Positions 8,299-16,421 of a stretch of 42,836 nt of DNA are shown piece by piece; the stretch's first letter is position 1; each line of letters opens with the position of its first letter. The notes under the pieces were generated by a model that saw nothing but the letters and a program-made list of their open reading frames with translations, had not been told where the DNA came from and searched no databases. The DNA is taken from positions 1 through 42,836 of the forward strand of contig JAAZNB010000139.1 in assembly GCA_012798515.1 (NCBI GenBank), given 5' to 3'. This stretch comes from Chloroflexota bacterium. Lineage in GTDB: Bacteria > Chloroflexota > Anaerolineae > Anaerolineales > Anaerolineaceae. Made by a program: the position numbers and the translations under genes.

Positions 8299-11103
8299 AT
8301 GGCCAAGTTTGCCGTTTTATCTTTACTCAAAACGCCCCGGTTTGTTTCCGTGCTCCAGGTAATCGTCATTCTCAGCCTTGTGCTCCAGCCTTTGCAATGG
8401 AACATGTTGACCGTCGAAGCCGCCGGAAGTGACCCAACCCAGATCGATGACTCGGATTGGTTTACCCTGGCCCAGGATTTCCAACGGCATGGAGCCGTTG
8501 AGGATGACCTGGTTCTGCCCCAGGGCCGGCTGTTCTTGAAATGGAAACGCTTCTTGGGGGAACGCATCGAAGTCGAAATGGAGCCCCTGGTAGTCGGTAA
8601 CCTGGTTTACATCGGCCTGATGAATGGAAAAATGTATGCCCTGGATAGCAATAGCGGCGATACGGTGTGGGTCTACCAGGCCGGGGAAGGACTTCCCAGT
8701 ACGCCCACGGTTGTTTCTGTGAAAGACAAGAAGATCATCTATTTTGGCGCCATGGATGGGAAGCTCTATGCATTGGATGCCGAAACTGGAGAGGAACTGT
8801 GGGTTTTTGCTACCGGTGGACCGATTTACTCCACGCCCAGTTTTTCGGATGGCAAAGTCTATATCGGCAGCCTGGATCACAATTTTTATGCCGTCGATGC
8901 CTCGACCGGTGAAGAAGCATGGCATTTTACTTCCACGGGCCCGATTTCGACTACATCGGCCTTGAGCGATCCGGCCGACGCAGAGGAAACCCTGATCTAT
9001 TTCATGTCCGGGGACAATCATGCCTATGCCTTGGATGAAGACGGCAAAAAAGCTTGGGATACCCAGCTATCAGGTGTATTCACCAAACGTACTTATGTGG
9101 TCTATGCGCAGGGTGTGGTCATTTTTGTGACCCGCAAACCAGGCTTCGAATATTCAGAGCCTCTGGAGAATCCCCCCTCCAGTTTGCAAGGTAACCGCCA
9201 GAAAGATAGCACTGTGGTGGATGCCTGGGCCAAGTATTACCTCAAATTCCCCGAGCGACGCCCCCTGTATTACCTCGATGCGGCTTCAGGGAAAGATCTT
9301 TGGAACCCGAGCCAAAATCGAGGGCAATATTCACCCCTGTACATCCCTTATTGGGGTGAATATCTCCCGGTTGTGGATGCAGAAGGCAATGCCTATTTCC
9401 CGGCTACCGGCAGCGGCGGCGATCATGCCCTGGATCACGACATGCGTCTGTGGAAGATCGATCTCAAAACCGGTGTTTATTCACAGGTGGCATCTCAAAC
9501 TCAGTTCGCTCCCCGGTTCGACGAAGTTGGCCGCCCAACCCTGGTCGGTTCACGTTTTTACCAGGTGATCAGTGAAGACGTTGGCTATTATGACGTCAAC
9601 ACCGGCCAGCTCAATACCGGTGTGTTTGGCAACGGTTTTTCGAACCACCGCAAGCCGATCGAGTTCGACGAGATGACCGCCAGCCGCCCGGTGTTCGGCG
9701 GCATGGAGAAGTTTTTCACTCGTTTTGGTGGATCGACGCCGGGTGGTTTTGGGGGCGCCAATGACGCCGCCAGCCCGCTGGTAGTGGCTGGAAACAGGGC
9801 TTTTTACGTTTCCTGGGGATATATCTACGCCCTATCACCCTCTTATTACACTCCTAAAATCGATTACGGCCAGCTGGATTTAAGCCAACCCCCCAGCACC
9901 CCCTGGACGCGTGCCGAGGTCCAGCAACAACTCAATGCTCAGATTGAGGCCCTGCTGGAGGATGACGAACCGCTCAGCCCGGTGTCGCGTATGTGGTCGT
10001 GGACCGGCGCTGGTTATGGTAGCTTCTGGCACAGTGGTGAGGTGGTGCGCACCCTGGCCGAAACGATACCCTACCTGGATGCTTCGACTGCGGATAGGTT
10101 GAGCGCTTATCTGCAACAGTACGTCGTATCTTACCTGCTTAATGATGATTATTATCAGTACCGCTGGGCTTGTATCGACTACGACACCGGCAGTATCCAG
10201 GATCCGTGTAGTGAGGATGATGGCATCAAAGAGGGCTGGTTCTGGTCAAGCCAGAATCTAACCTCCGAAAGGCTGTACGGCATCTACAAGTATGCCCAGC
10301 GGACCGGTGATTGGGAACTGGTCGAGGAAAATTGGGGATTTATCAAGAATCTTTTCGTCCGTTTTCGCGACGATTGGAACTACGATGTTGGTTTCTATCT
10401 TTTCCCCGAATGGCACGCCGGCCCGTTTAATCCCGATTTACAAATGGGAGCGGTCCTGGCGATTAAAGAAATGTCTACCCATATGCAAGATGCGGAGATT
10501 AAATCCGAATCCTCACGTTACCTGACTCGCATGATGACTCGCAGAGTATATTGGGGCAAATTCGTACGCAACCTGTATGATACCGAAGAGTTGACCCGTC
10601 AGGATTATGATTCCTGGGAAGATTGGGGGTACAACCAGGATGCCAGCCCTATACCCGCTGAGGGTTATCTTGACAAGGATAACGACTTTCGCCAGGTATA
10701 TTCGCTTAACCCGGATGAAGGCGAATTGAATGTCCAGTTCGCTTCGCCGCGCTATGAGATCATCCCCTACCAACTCATCGGATACCATCCGGTGCTTCCA
10801 GAGTTTTCCGATCTATATAAAAACAATTTTAAAGATGAACTGTCCGATTATCTGGATGCCATTGAAATGATTACTCCCTTCTGGTACATGGGTGATTACA
10901 GTCACGCCGTTATCCTGGGTGGCATCGAAGAGGACAGCCTCTCCCCTGTTGTAGCCGCCGATATGTTCCAGGCCAAGATCTATTATCTGGGCGCCAGTTT
11001 CGATGAAATGGGTGGATATTTACCCTGGTCATTCGAAGCTTATGCCGATCAGGACATGTATCGGATCCAGGATCTGACCGCCCTGTTGTCGGCAGAACAT
11101 TGA
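8299..11103 (+). CDS. exported PQQ-type beta-propeller with helical C-terminal half
   Basis: A 934-residue exported protein. An AGGAAGG ribosome site lies eight bases before the ATG. The N-terminus carries a signal peptide (hydrophobic run VLQVIVILSLVLQPL, ending near VEAAGS). Residues about 85-530 contain PQQ/BamB-like propeller repeats, for example YIGLMNGKMYALDSNSGDTV, YFGAMDGKLYALDAETGEEL and YIGSLDHNFYAVDASTGEEA. The C-terminal 380 residues are different: a Trp/Tyr-rich region with helical stretches (RMWSWTGAGYGSFWHSGE, GWFWSSQNLTSERLYG, LFPEWHAGPFNPDLQMG) that resembles the alpha/alpha-toroid layout of some carbohydrate-active enzymes, which is an inference. Propellers of this type commonly act as surface-binding or scaffold modules; the PQQ name does not imply cofactor binding. 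It is probably co-transcribed with the large hydrolase upstream. Confidence 0.72.
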   Translation: MAKFAVLSLLKTPRFVSVLQVIVILSLVLQPLQWNMLTVEAAGSDPTQIDDSDWFTLAQDFQRHGAVEDDLVLPQGRLFLKWKRFLGERIEVEMEPLVVGNLVYIGLMNGKMYALDSNSGDTVWVYQAGEGLPSTPTVVSVKDKKIIYFGAMDGKLYALDAETGEELWVFATGGPIYSTPSFSDGKVYIGSLDHNFYAVDASTGEEAWHFTSTGPISTTSALSDPADAEETLIYFMSGDNHAYALDEDGKKAWDTQLSGVFTKRTYVVYAQGVVIFVTRKPGFEYSEPLENPPSSLQGNRQKDSTVVDAWAKYYLKFPERRPLYYLDAASGKDLWNPSQNRGQYSPLYIPYWGEYLPVVDAEGNAYFPATGSGGDHALDHDMRLWKIDLKTGVYSQVASQTQFAPRFDEVGRPTLVGSRFYQVISEDVGYYDVNTGQLNTGVFGNGFSNHRKPIEFDEMTASRPVFGGMEKFFTRFGGSTPGGFGGANDAASPLVVAGNRAFYVSWGYIYALSPSYYTPKIDYGQLDLSQPPSTPWTRAEVQQQLNAQIEALLEDDEPLSPVSRMWSWTGAGYGSFWHSGEVVRTLAETIPYLDASTADRLSAYLQQYVVSYLLNDDYYQYRWACIDYDTGSIQDPCSEDDGIKEGWFWSSQNLTSERLYGIYKYAQRTGDWELVEENWGFIKNLFVRFRDDWNYDVGFYLFPEWHAGPFNPDLQMGAVLAIKEMSTHMQDAEIKSESSRYLTRMMTRRVYWGKFVRNLYDTEELTRQDYDSWEDWGYNQDASPIPAEGYLDKDNDFRQVYSLNPDEGELNVQFASPRYEIIPYQLIGYHPVLPEFSDLYKNNFKDELSDYLDAIEMITPFWYMGDYSHAVILGGIEEDSLSPVVAADMFQAKIYYLGASFDEMGGYLPWSFEAYADQDMYRIQDLTALLSAEH

Positions 11104-11144
11104 AAGACTAAACTTTTATATGGACATTGGCAGGAGAAAATGGG

Positions 11145-11300
11145 TTGATTTTTGATGCTCACCAGCTTCTGGTAGTTGTCGATGGGAAAGTCAAGCCGGA
11201 ATATAGGGATGATTTATTACGCATAAATGCAAATGGCTATCGGATGCTCAATGACGAGCTCATCCCGGTGATGGATAATTTGAGGATCTTACCAGAATAA
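11145..11300 (+). CDS. candidate 51-residue small protein
   Basis: A short frame from TTG at 11145 to TAA at 11298-11300. It begins MIFDAHQLLVVVDGKVKPEY (TTG read as Met) and ends DNLRILPE. Support comes from an AGGAG ribosome site exactly eight bases before the TTG, a balanced amino-acid composition, position 41 bases after the propeller gene on the same strand, and a strong terminator 17 bases after its stop. The last in-frame stop before it is at 11109, so it is not the tail of a longer frame. It is acidic, without membrane span or signal peptide. I do not recognise the family. It could be a regulator or partner of the operon, or a degenerate remnant. Confidence 0.5.
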   Translation: MIFDAHQLLVVVDGKVKPEYRDDLLRINANGYRMLNDELIPVMDNLRILPE

Positions 11301-11317
11301 GAACTGTGGCAGTACTT

Positions 11318-11364
11318 AAAACAAACGTGCCCCCAATCGATAGCCGAGGGGGCACGTTTGTTTT
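11318..11364. terminator. bidirectional intrinsic terminator between convergent operons
   Basis: Perfect 17-bp inverted repeat with arms 11318-11334 and 11348-11364 and a 13-base loop. The stem has a GCCCCC/GGGGGC core and AAAAC/GTTTT ends, so a T-rich tail is present on either strand. It lies 17 bases after the small plus-strand gene and, on the other strand, 134 bases after the end of the minus-strand polysaccharide operon. It can therefore stop both. Confidence 0.85.
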
Positions 11365-11498
11365 CCTGTGTGAATAGAAATCGAAATTGAAAACGAGGGT
11401 GTATTGGTTTGAGTAAAATAGAGAAAGAATATTATGAGGTTATATTGGCTACACGCATTTTAACTCTATCCAATAGAGCCCCATTTTCCCGTTTTTCG

Positions 11499-13355
11499 TC
11501 AGGGCACTATCTCTTGGCCGCGTTGCAATGCCTCTGTCGCCTGCTGCGAGGAGTGAGCCAGGTCTGGGTAGCCTTGGGACCCCCACCACCAGCTGTACGT
11601 CGACAGTTCCTGGATGGCGTCAGGGGTCGCTTGTAAATACGGCAATGCCGTTTCCCAATCCCCCTTCCAGACCAGGCTATAGGCGTAGTACTTCACCAGG
11701 GCCGGAAAATCGCGCCCACTTTGGATCGAGACGGCAAAATACTGGCTCGCGGTAGCGAAATCCAGGTTGCGCATGGCGATCAAACCCAGGTGATACCTGG
11801 CCGCTTCGTTGTGTGGGTCTACTGCCAGGGCCTCTTGATAGGCGCCTTGAAGTGCGTCCACGCCGTCCATGGGCTGGAAGATATCCAATTCCTGCTCCGG
11901 CCAACCCGCCAGCTCCAACCGGAACAACTTCAAAGCGGCTGCATTTTCCACCGCCATCGAATAAACCGGGCGGTACCCCAGGAAAACCAGTGCGCCAAGC
12001 ACAGGAAACACAGCCACCCTGGCCAATATCGAGATAGAATCTTTCTTCTGCGTGGCATGGTCTGGCTCACTCACCGCCGTGATTACCTGATCCTGCTGCC
12101 CGGCGACCAACAACCCCGGGAGGAGCAGCAAGATCGGTGTAGCACTGACCCCATACAAGCCATCCTCCAGAAAGCCATGAATGGCAGCTACGGCCATCCC
12201 GCTGCACAGCGCCCATTGCAGCAAACCCGGGCTGCGCTCCGCAGAAGAAAAAACCGGCCGCCAGACAAAGCGTGACAGAGCATAATACACCATCCACAAC
12301 AAAGCCAGCACACCGGCTACCCCCTGATTGAGGTACACGTCCAGCCAAAAATGGTGGGCATATTCGAACATCAAATACGGTATACCCAGGATGTAGCGTG
12401 AATAAACCCCTGGAAAAGCGCCCAGCCCTACCCCGGTAAACGGCGCCTGAAAGATGATGTCGATTCCACTTTTAAACAGGCCAAACCGTTGGGCAAAGGA
12501 CCAGTAGCCCAAATCTGCTGCCAGAGAGGAAATGTAGCCTGGAAAGACCAGGGTCAGCACACACAACCAGACCACCACGCCGGCCGTGCCCCACAACAGT
12601 ACCGACAACCCGGCCCGGCGCCACCGGCTGGCCAGGGCGTACACTCCCATTAAAGTCATTCCCAGCCCGGCGCCCATCCACCCCGCCCGCGACCCGGTCA
12701 TAAACACCCCCACCAGCGAGATGGCCAGGCAGACGCCATCCAGATCTCTCGCCACCAGTCGTTTTCCAAACCACTGCGGTGCAAATATCGCCGCAATCTG
12801 CAAAGGCAACCCAATCGCCAGAGCGCCCGACACAATATCGTCCGGGATGCTGTGTAACCCTGTCACCGGCCGCACACCCATCCACATCTCCCCCATGCGG
12901 TTGACGATATCGAATTCTGTAGGATTGATGGTCCAATTGTCCGTCAGTAAAAAATAGACCGTCAGAAAAGCCGACCAGATGGAAATCACTGAAAGCGCTG
13001 CGGAGATGGTCCCCCGGCGCTGCTGCATGGCTACGTAATACACCAATACGGCCCCGGCCACAGCATATAATTTGATCCAGGACTGCGGCCCAGCTGAAGA
13101 TATTTGCTGCCCGACCAATGCACTGGCCAGAAAGATCACACCACCGGCGACCATAGGCAGGTTGATTACCGGGCGGCTGTGCAACGCCAACGCGCTGAAC
13201 AAAATCGCCAGGATAGCAAATAAGAGGGGCCAAAAACCCAGCTCCGGGAAATAGAACCCCAGGCTGGCGCAGACCAGAGCGATAATAAAAACCGCAAGGG
13301 GATGGTCATCCCCTTGCGGATTCGTAAGCCGTTCATTCGACGGAACGTATTTCAA
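11499..13355 (-). CDS. O-antigen ligase/polymerase-like membrane protein with TPR-like tail
   Basis: A 618-residue polytopic protein of the Wzy/WaaL superfamily, which polymerises lipid-linked glycan repeats or transfers them to an acceptor. The first 460 residues hold about a dozen membrane segments. The Wzy_C-type region includes TGSRAGWMGAGLG and the large external loop with GVGLGAFPGVYSRY and YAHHFWLDVYLNQG, whose HH and neighbouring polar residues resemble the family's active site. The C-terminal 130 residues are soluble with TPR-like helices (AARYHLGLIAMRNLDF, FATASQYF). The start is a TTG with GGGGAG eight bases upstream; no Met follows until residue 67, so the TTG is needed to include the first span. 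An intrinsic-terminator-like hairpin lies within codons 13-24. It is the last gene of the locus, 49 bases after the BY-kinase gene. Confidence 0.85.
   Translation of the reverse strand: MKYVPSNERLTNPQGDDHPLAVFIIALVCASLGFYFPELGFWPLLFAILAILFSALALHSRPVINLPMVAGGVIFLASALVGQQISSAGPQSWIKLYAVAGAVLVYYVAMQQRRGTISAALSVISIWSAFLTVYFLLTDNWTINPTEFDIVNRMGEMWMGVRPVTGLHSIPDDIVSGALAIGLPLQIAAIFAPQWFGKRLVARDLDGVCLAISLVGVFMTGSRAGWMGAGLGMTLMGVYALASRWRRAGLSVLLWGTAGVVVWLCVLTLVFPGYISSLAADLGYWSFAQRFGLFKSGIDIIFQAPFTGVGLGAFPGVYSRYILGIPYLMFEYAHHFWLDVYLNQGVAGVLALLWMVYYALSRFVWRPVFSSAERSPGLLQWALCSGMAVAAIHGFLEDGLYGVSATPILLLLPGLLVAGQQDQVITAVSEPDHATQKKDSISILARVAVFPVLGALVFLGYRPVYSMAVENAAALKLFRLELAGWPEQELDIFQPMDGVDALQGAYQEALAVDPHNEAARYHLGLIAMRNLDFATASQYFAVSIQSGRDFPALVKYYAYSLVWKGDWETALPYLQATPDAIQELSTYSWWWGSQGYPDLAHSSQQATEALQRGQEIVP
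13284..13319 (-). promoter_or_regulatory. terminator-like hairpin inside the ligase 5' coding region
   Basis: Perfect inverted repeat with arms CCGCAAGGGGATG (as read on either strand) at 13292-13304 and 13307-13319 and a 2-base centre. On the minus strand the second arm is followed directly by TTTTTATT, the layout of an intrinsic terminator. It begins 36 bases after the TTG start codon. Translating ribosomes would cover it, so it could act as an attenuator that couples transcription of the ligase gene to its translation. Confidence 0.6.
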
Positions 13356-13404
13356 TGATACTTCTCCCCATGGGCTTTAATGCAAATGTCAGGATATCCT
13401 TTGC

Positions 13405-15063
13405 TCACTTTGTGCTACCGGTATACAGCTTTTTAATCATAGTATTGAACCACATACCGACTTTCTTCAAGCTGTTGCTTACAGAAGAGGACTCCTCACT
13501 GGATTCCACTTTCTTGCCAGGCTCCGGTGCGCCGCCATATTGGCCATAATAGCTACCATAAACGTGGCCCGGCTGCTGCACCTGGTTCATGACCACTCCA
13601 ACGATCTGTGAACCCACCCGTGCGATCTGGTCCCGCATCGCCTGCACCTGGTTCTTTTTGCTGAATTCTGGGCGAATGACGACCAGTACGCCATCCACTC
13701 GGGCGGACAGTACAGCTGCGTCCGCGACGATAAACGGGGAACTATCCACGATGATGATCTCGGCCATATTCTTCAAGTCAGAAAGGATCGTACCCATTTT
13801 CGGTGAGCTGAGTAGCTCCGCCGGGTTAGGCGGTGGCGTGCCGGTGGCCAGTACCTTGATCTCGATCGAGTCTTTTTGGAAAGTCTGGATAACCTCATCC
13901 AGATGCGCCCCACGGAAAACATCCGTCAGGCCACGAGCGTTCGAAATACCCAGTTCTTCGTGCAGCCTGGGTTCCCGCAAGTCAGCGCCGACCAGGATCA
14001 CTTTCTTTTCTGCCTGGGCCATGATCAAAGCCAGGTTGGTGGCTACCGTCGATTTACCTTCCGATACGCCCGGGCTGGTCACCTGGATGACCTGTAATTG
14101 TTTATCGATACTGGCAAACTCCAGGTTGGTACGTAATGTCCGGAAAGCCTCGGTGGCCACAGAGAAGGGGTAATCTACCACGTAAGTCCCTTTTTTATCC
14201 CCTTTGACCTCCGGGATAGAGGCAATGACCGGGTTGTGCAATAGACGGTCGATATCCTCAACCTTGTCCACTGTATTGGACAGGTTTTCCATCAGGTAAG
14301 CCGCACCGGCGGCAAGCGCCAGGCCTCCCACTGAAGCCATCAGCACAATCAGGATACGATTGGGCCCTACGGGTTTCTGAGGTAAATCGGCCGGCACCAG
14401 AACCGATATTGTATTGGTCGCGGCTTGCTGGGCATTCAATAACAGGTTTGCGTAGGTGGTCTGTAAGGTGTTCAGCTTGATCTCGAGTGCATCGATCTGG
14501 CTTTGCATCTCGGCGATCTGCCTGGCGCTGGTCAGCTCGCCCAATTGATCTTGCAAGTCTTTCAGGCGGATCTGATTATCATTGATTTGCGTCTGGAAGC
14601 TGTCCAGTTGTTCGTTGATGAAATCCTGCCGCGCCTGCTCTTCCGGCGTCACCGTGCTGGGGCTGTTCAAGATAAGCTGGTGCGCCAGTTCATTGGCCAC
14701 CGCCTGCGCCCGGGCCGGGTTGGTATCTGTCACTGTGATTTCGAGCAAGTTACTCTCGGTGACCAGCTGCACCCGGTACGTTGGCAGCCACGTCAAACCC
14801 AATTCCGCCTTGGTAGCATTTTGAATCGGCTCGCGCACAGCGATCTTGGAATAGGTATTCGCCAGCTGCTCATCCAGATACAACTGGCCCGCATCCGGGT
14901 TGGGATCTTTGATGCCACGGCCAATCAATAAGGTGGTACGGGCTTCATACACGTCCGGCTGCCATAATGTGGCCAATAAACTAGACACAGCCGCGATCAC
15001 GACTGCCGCAAGAATTAATCGCCACCATTTCCGTAAAGGGGTTAGATAGTCATTGAAGTCCAT
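13405..15063 (-). CDS. Wzz-type chain-length regulator fused to BY-kinase
   Basis: A 552-residue polysaccharide co-polymerase with a tyrosine autokinase, which controls chain length and export of the polymer. The Wzz region has a first membrane span at residues 14-34 and a second at 236-260, enclosing a coiled-coil-rich external loop. The cytoplasmic kinase shows the EAFRTLR motif (E-x2-R-x2-R, 305-311), Walker A GVSEGKST (332-339), Walker A' ILVGADLREP (356-365), Walker B IIIVDSSP (436-443) and a C-terminal Tyr cluster VYGSYYGQYG (Y502, Y505, Y506, Y509) for autophosphorylation. In Walker A' the usual first Asp of DxD is Gly359. The fused form is like Wzc of Proteobacteria, but no Wza is seen. 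AAGGA seven bases before the ATG supports the start. Confidence 0.93.
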   Translation of the reverse strand: MDFNDYLTPLRKWWRLILAAVVIAAVSSLLATLWQPDVYEARTTLLIGRGIKDPNPDAGQLYLDEQLANTYSKIAVREPIQNATKAELGLTWLPTYRVQLVTESNLLEITVTDTNPARAQAVANELAHQLILNSPSTVTPEEQARQDFINEQLDSFQTQINDNQIRLKDLQDQLGELTSARQIAEMQSQIDALEIKLNTLQTTYANLLLNAQQAATNTISVLVPADLPQKPVGPNRILIVLMASVGGLALAAGAAYLMENLSNTVDKVEDIDRLLHNPVIASIPEVKGDKKGTYVVDYPFSVATEAFRTLRTNLEFASIDKQLQVIQVTSPGVSEGKSTVATNLALIMAQAEKKVILVGADLREPRLHEELGISNARGLTDVFRGAHLDEVIQTFQKDSIEIKVLATGTPPPNPAELLSSPKMGTILSDLKNMAEIIIVDSSPFIVADAAVLSARVDGVLVVIRPEFSKKNQVQAMRDQIARVGSQIVGVVMNQVQQPGHVYGSYYGQYGGAPEPGKKVESSEESSSVSNSLKKVGMWFNTMIKKLYTGSTK

Positions 15064-15141
15064 GGGTTAATCCTTTTCGTTTCGATATGATTATCTCTTA
15101 AAAATGCGAATCTCACCAACGCCTACGGCGTCGCCAATGTT

Positions 15142-16383
15142 CTAAACAGCAGGGAAGTGATTGGTTGACACAATCACGTCCATATAGATTTTCTCAAGCC
15201 TGGCAGCAATGGCTTCCCAGGAGTGTTTGCGCTCCACATATTCCCTTCCCCTCCTTGCTAGGTTCAGCCGTCGTTCCGGTCTTTGAAGCAGATCTATCAC
15301 GGTTTGAGCAAATGTATATTGATCTTCTGCTATAGCAACATCATCCCCCCATTCAAGTTCAAGCGCTGCGACTGCCGTTGGCGTAGATACTACCGGGGTA
15401 GCGCATGCCATTGCTTCGAGAACTTTGTTCTGGATCCCGGCCCCATACGTCACTGGCGCAACAGCCAGGGTAGCTTTTTGAAGATAAGGCCGCAGGTCGT
15501 CAACCGTGCCGGTTACCACTATACGTTGGTCTTTGGCATAAGCTTGTATATCCCCAGGCGGGTCTTTTCCAACAATCCACAATTTCACTTCAGGAATCGA
15601 TTCCCAGACTTGCGGCATAATCTTTTCCATCATGAAATGCACCATACTGATATTGGCATGATAACTTAATTTACCACTAACCACTAACGTATTTTCGGCC
15701 CGTTCCTGAAAATTACCAACCGAAAAATAATCGAGATCCACTCCATTATTTAATATGCGCAGCTTTTCCGTGTCAACGATCTCGCCAAGTTGGCAAAAGG
15801 CATCCCGGTCCTTTTCCGAGGTCACCAGCACACGGTCGAATTCCCGCGTCACGGCCGCCTCGTATTTTTCAGTCCGCGGCAGCTCAAAGCGCGTCACCAT
15901 CCGGTTGAATAATTTCTGGCTCTGGCCGGCTGCCTGGCGAAACAGGTAAGAAATGCTGTCTACGCTGTCCCACACGATGGGCGGGCTTTTTCCATCCCAT
16001 CTCGAACGGATCGCCTGCCCATAGCGTGCACCACGCAGGTGCTCGATGTGGATGACGTCATAGCCTTCTCCCTCGTTTCCGGACACCAGCTGCTCCTGGA
16101 TGGCGTGGGAAAAGTCTGGGCTCCAACAGTAGACGGCTTGCAGTGGCCGGTCCGTAGGCAGGGTCAGTACACAATTGCTCAAGGAGCGCCAACGCGGCAA
16201 CGGATACGCCAAGACCTGCTTGCAAAAGCTCTTCAATTGCTCCAGGTCTTCCAGGTCCCTATCGTCGGTCCATAACGTCATCAAGGTAATCTGGTGTCCC
16301 CGCCGCGAGAGTGAACGGATCAGGTTGTAGGGTCGCACCCGGATCAGGTTGGGCACGTAAGGGACCACAAACAGGATATTCAT
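15142..16383 (-). CDS. GT4 glycosyltransferase, exosortase-associated (TIGR03087-like)
   Basis: Cytoplasmic glycosyltransferase adding a sugar to the growing lipid-linked glycan from an NDP-sugar donor. The 413-residue protein has a GT-B fold: an N-terminal acceptor domain beginning MNILFVVPYVPNLIRVRPYN and a donor domain with VVSGKLSYHANI, LWIVGKDPP and APVTYGAGIQNKVLEAMACA. The N-terminal R-x-R-PYN pattern and the spacing resemble the family named for PEP-CTERM/exosortase loci (TIGR03087); no exosortase is in the window. The start at 16383 is chosen for a GGA-containing spacer; an in-frame ATG four codons earlier (16395) is the alternative. It follows the similar GT4 gene at 16422. Donor and acceptor are unknown. 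Confidence 0.88.
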   Translation of the reverse strand: MNILFVVPYVPNLIRVRPYNLIRSLSRRGHQITLMTLWTDDRDLEDLEQLKSFCKQVLAYPLPRWRSLSNCVLTLPTDRPLQAVYCWSPDFSHAIQEQLVSGNEGEGYDVIHIEHLRGARYGQAIRSRWDGKSPPIVWDSVDSISYLFRQAAGQSQKLFNRMVTRFELPRTEKYEAAVTREFDRVLVTSEKDRDAFCQLGEIVDTEKLRILNNGVDLDYFSVGNFQERAENTLVVSGKLSYHANISMVHFMMEKIMPQVWESIPEVKLWIVGKDPPGDIQAYAKDQRIVVTGTVDDLRPYLQKATLAVAPVTYGAGIQNKVLEAMACATPVVSTPTAVAALELEWGDDVAIAEDQYTFAQTVIDLLQRPERRLNLARRGREYVERKHSWEAIAARLEKIYMDVIVSTNHFPAV

Positions 16384-16421
16384 CGTTTTTTCCATGAAAG
16401 CTCACGTGTTCCGGTTTAAGC

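Noticed and set aside
11409-11636. 75-residue plus-strand frame starting with TTG behind GAGGG
   Set aside because: Its second half is antisense to the ligase 3' end and reads as low-complexity shadow sequence; it also lies after the terminator with no promoter seen. Only the first 30 codons look plausible.
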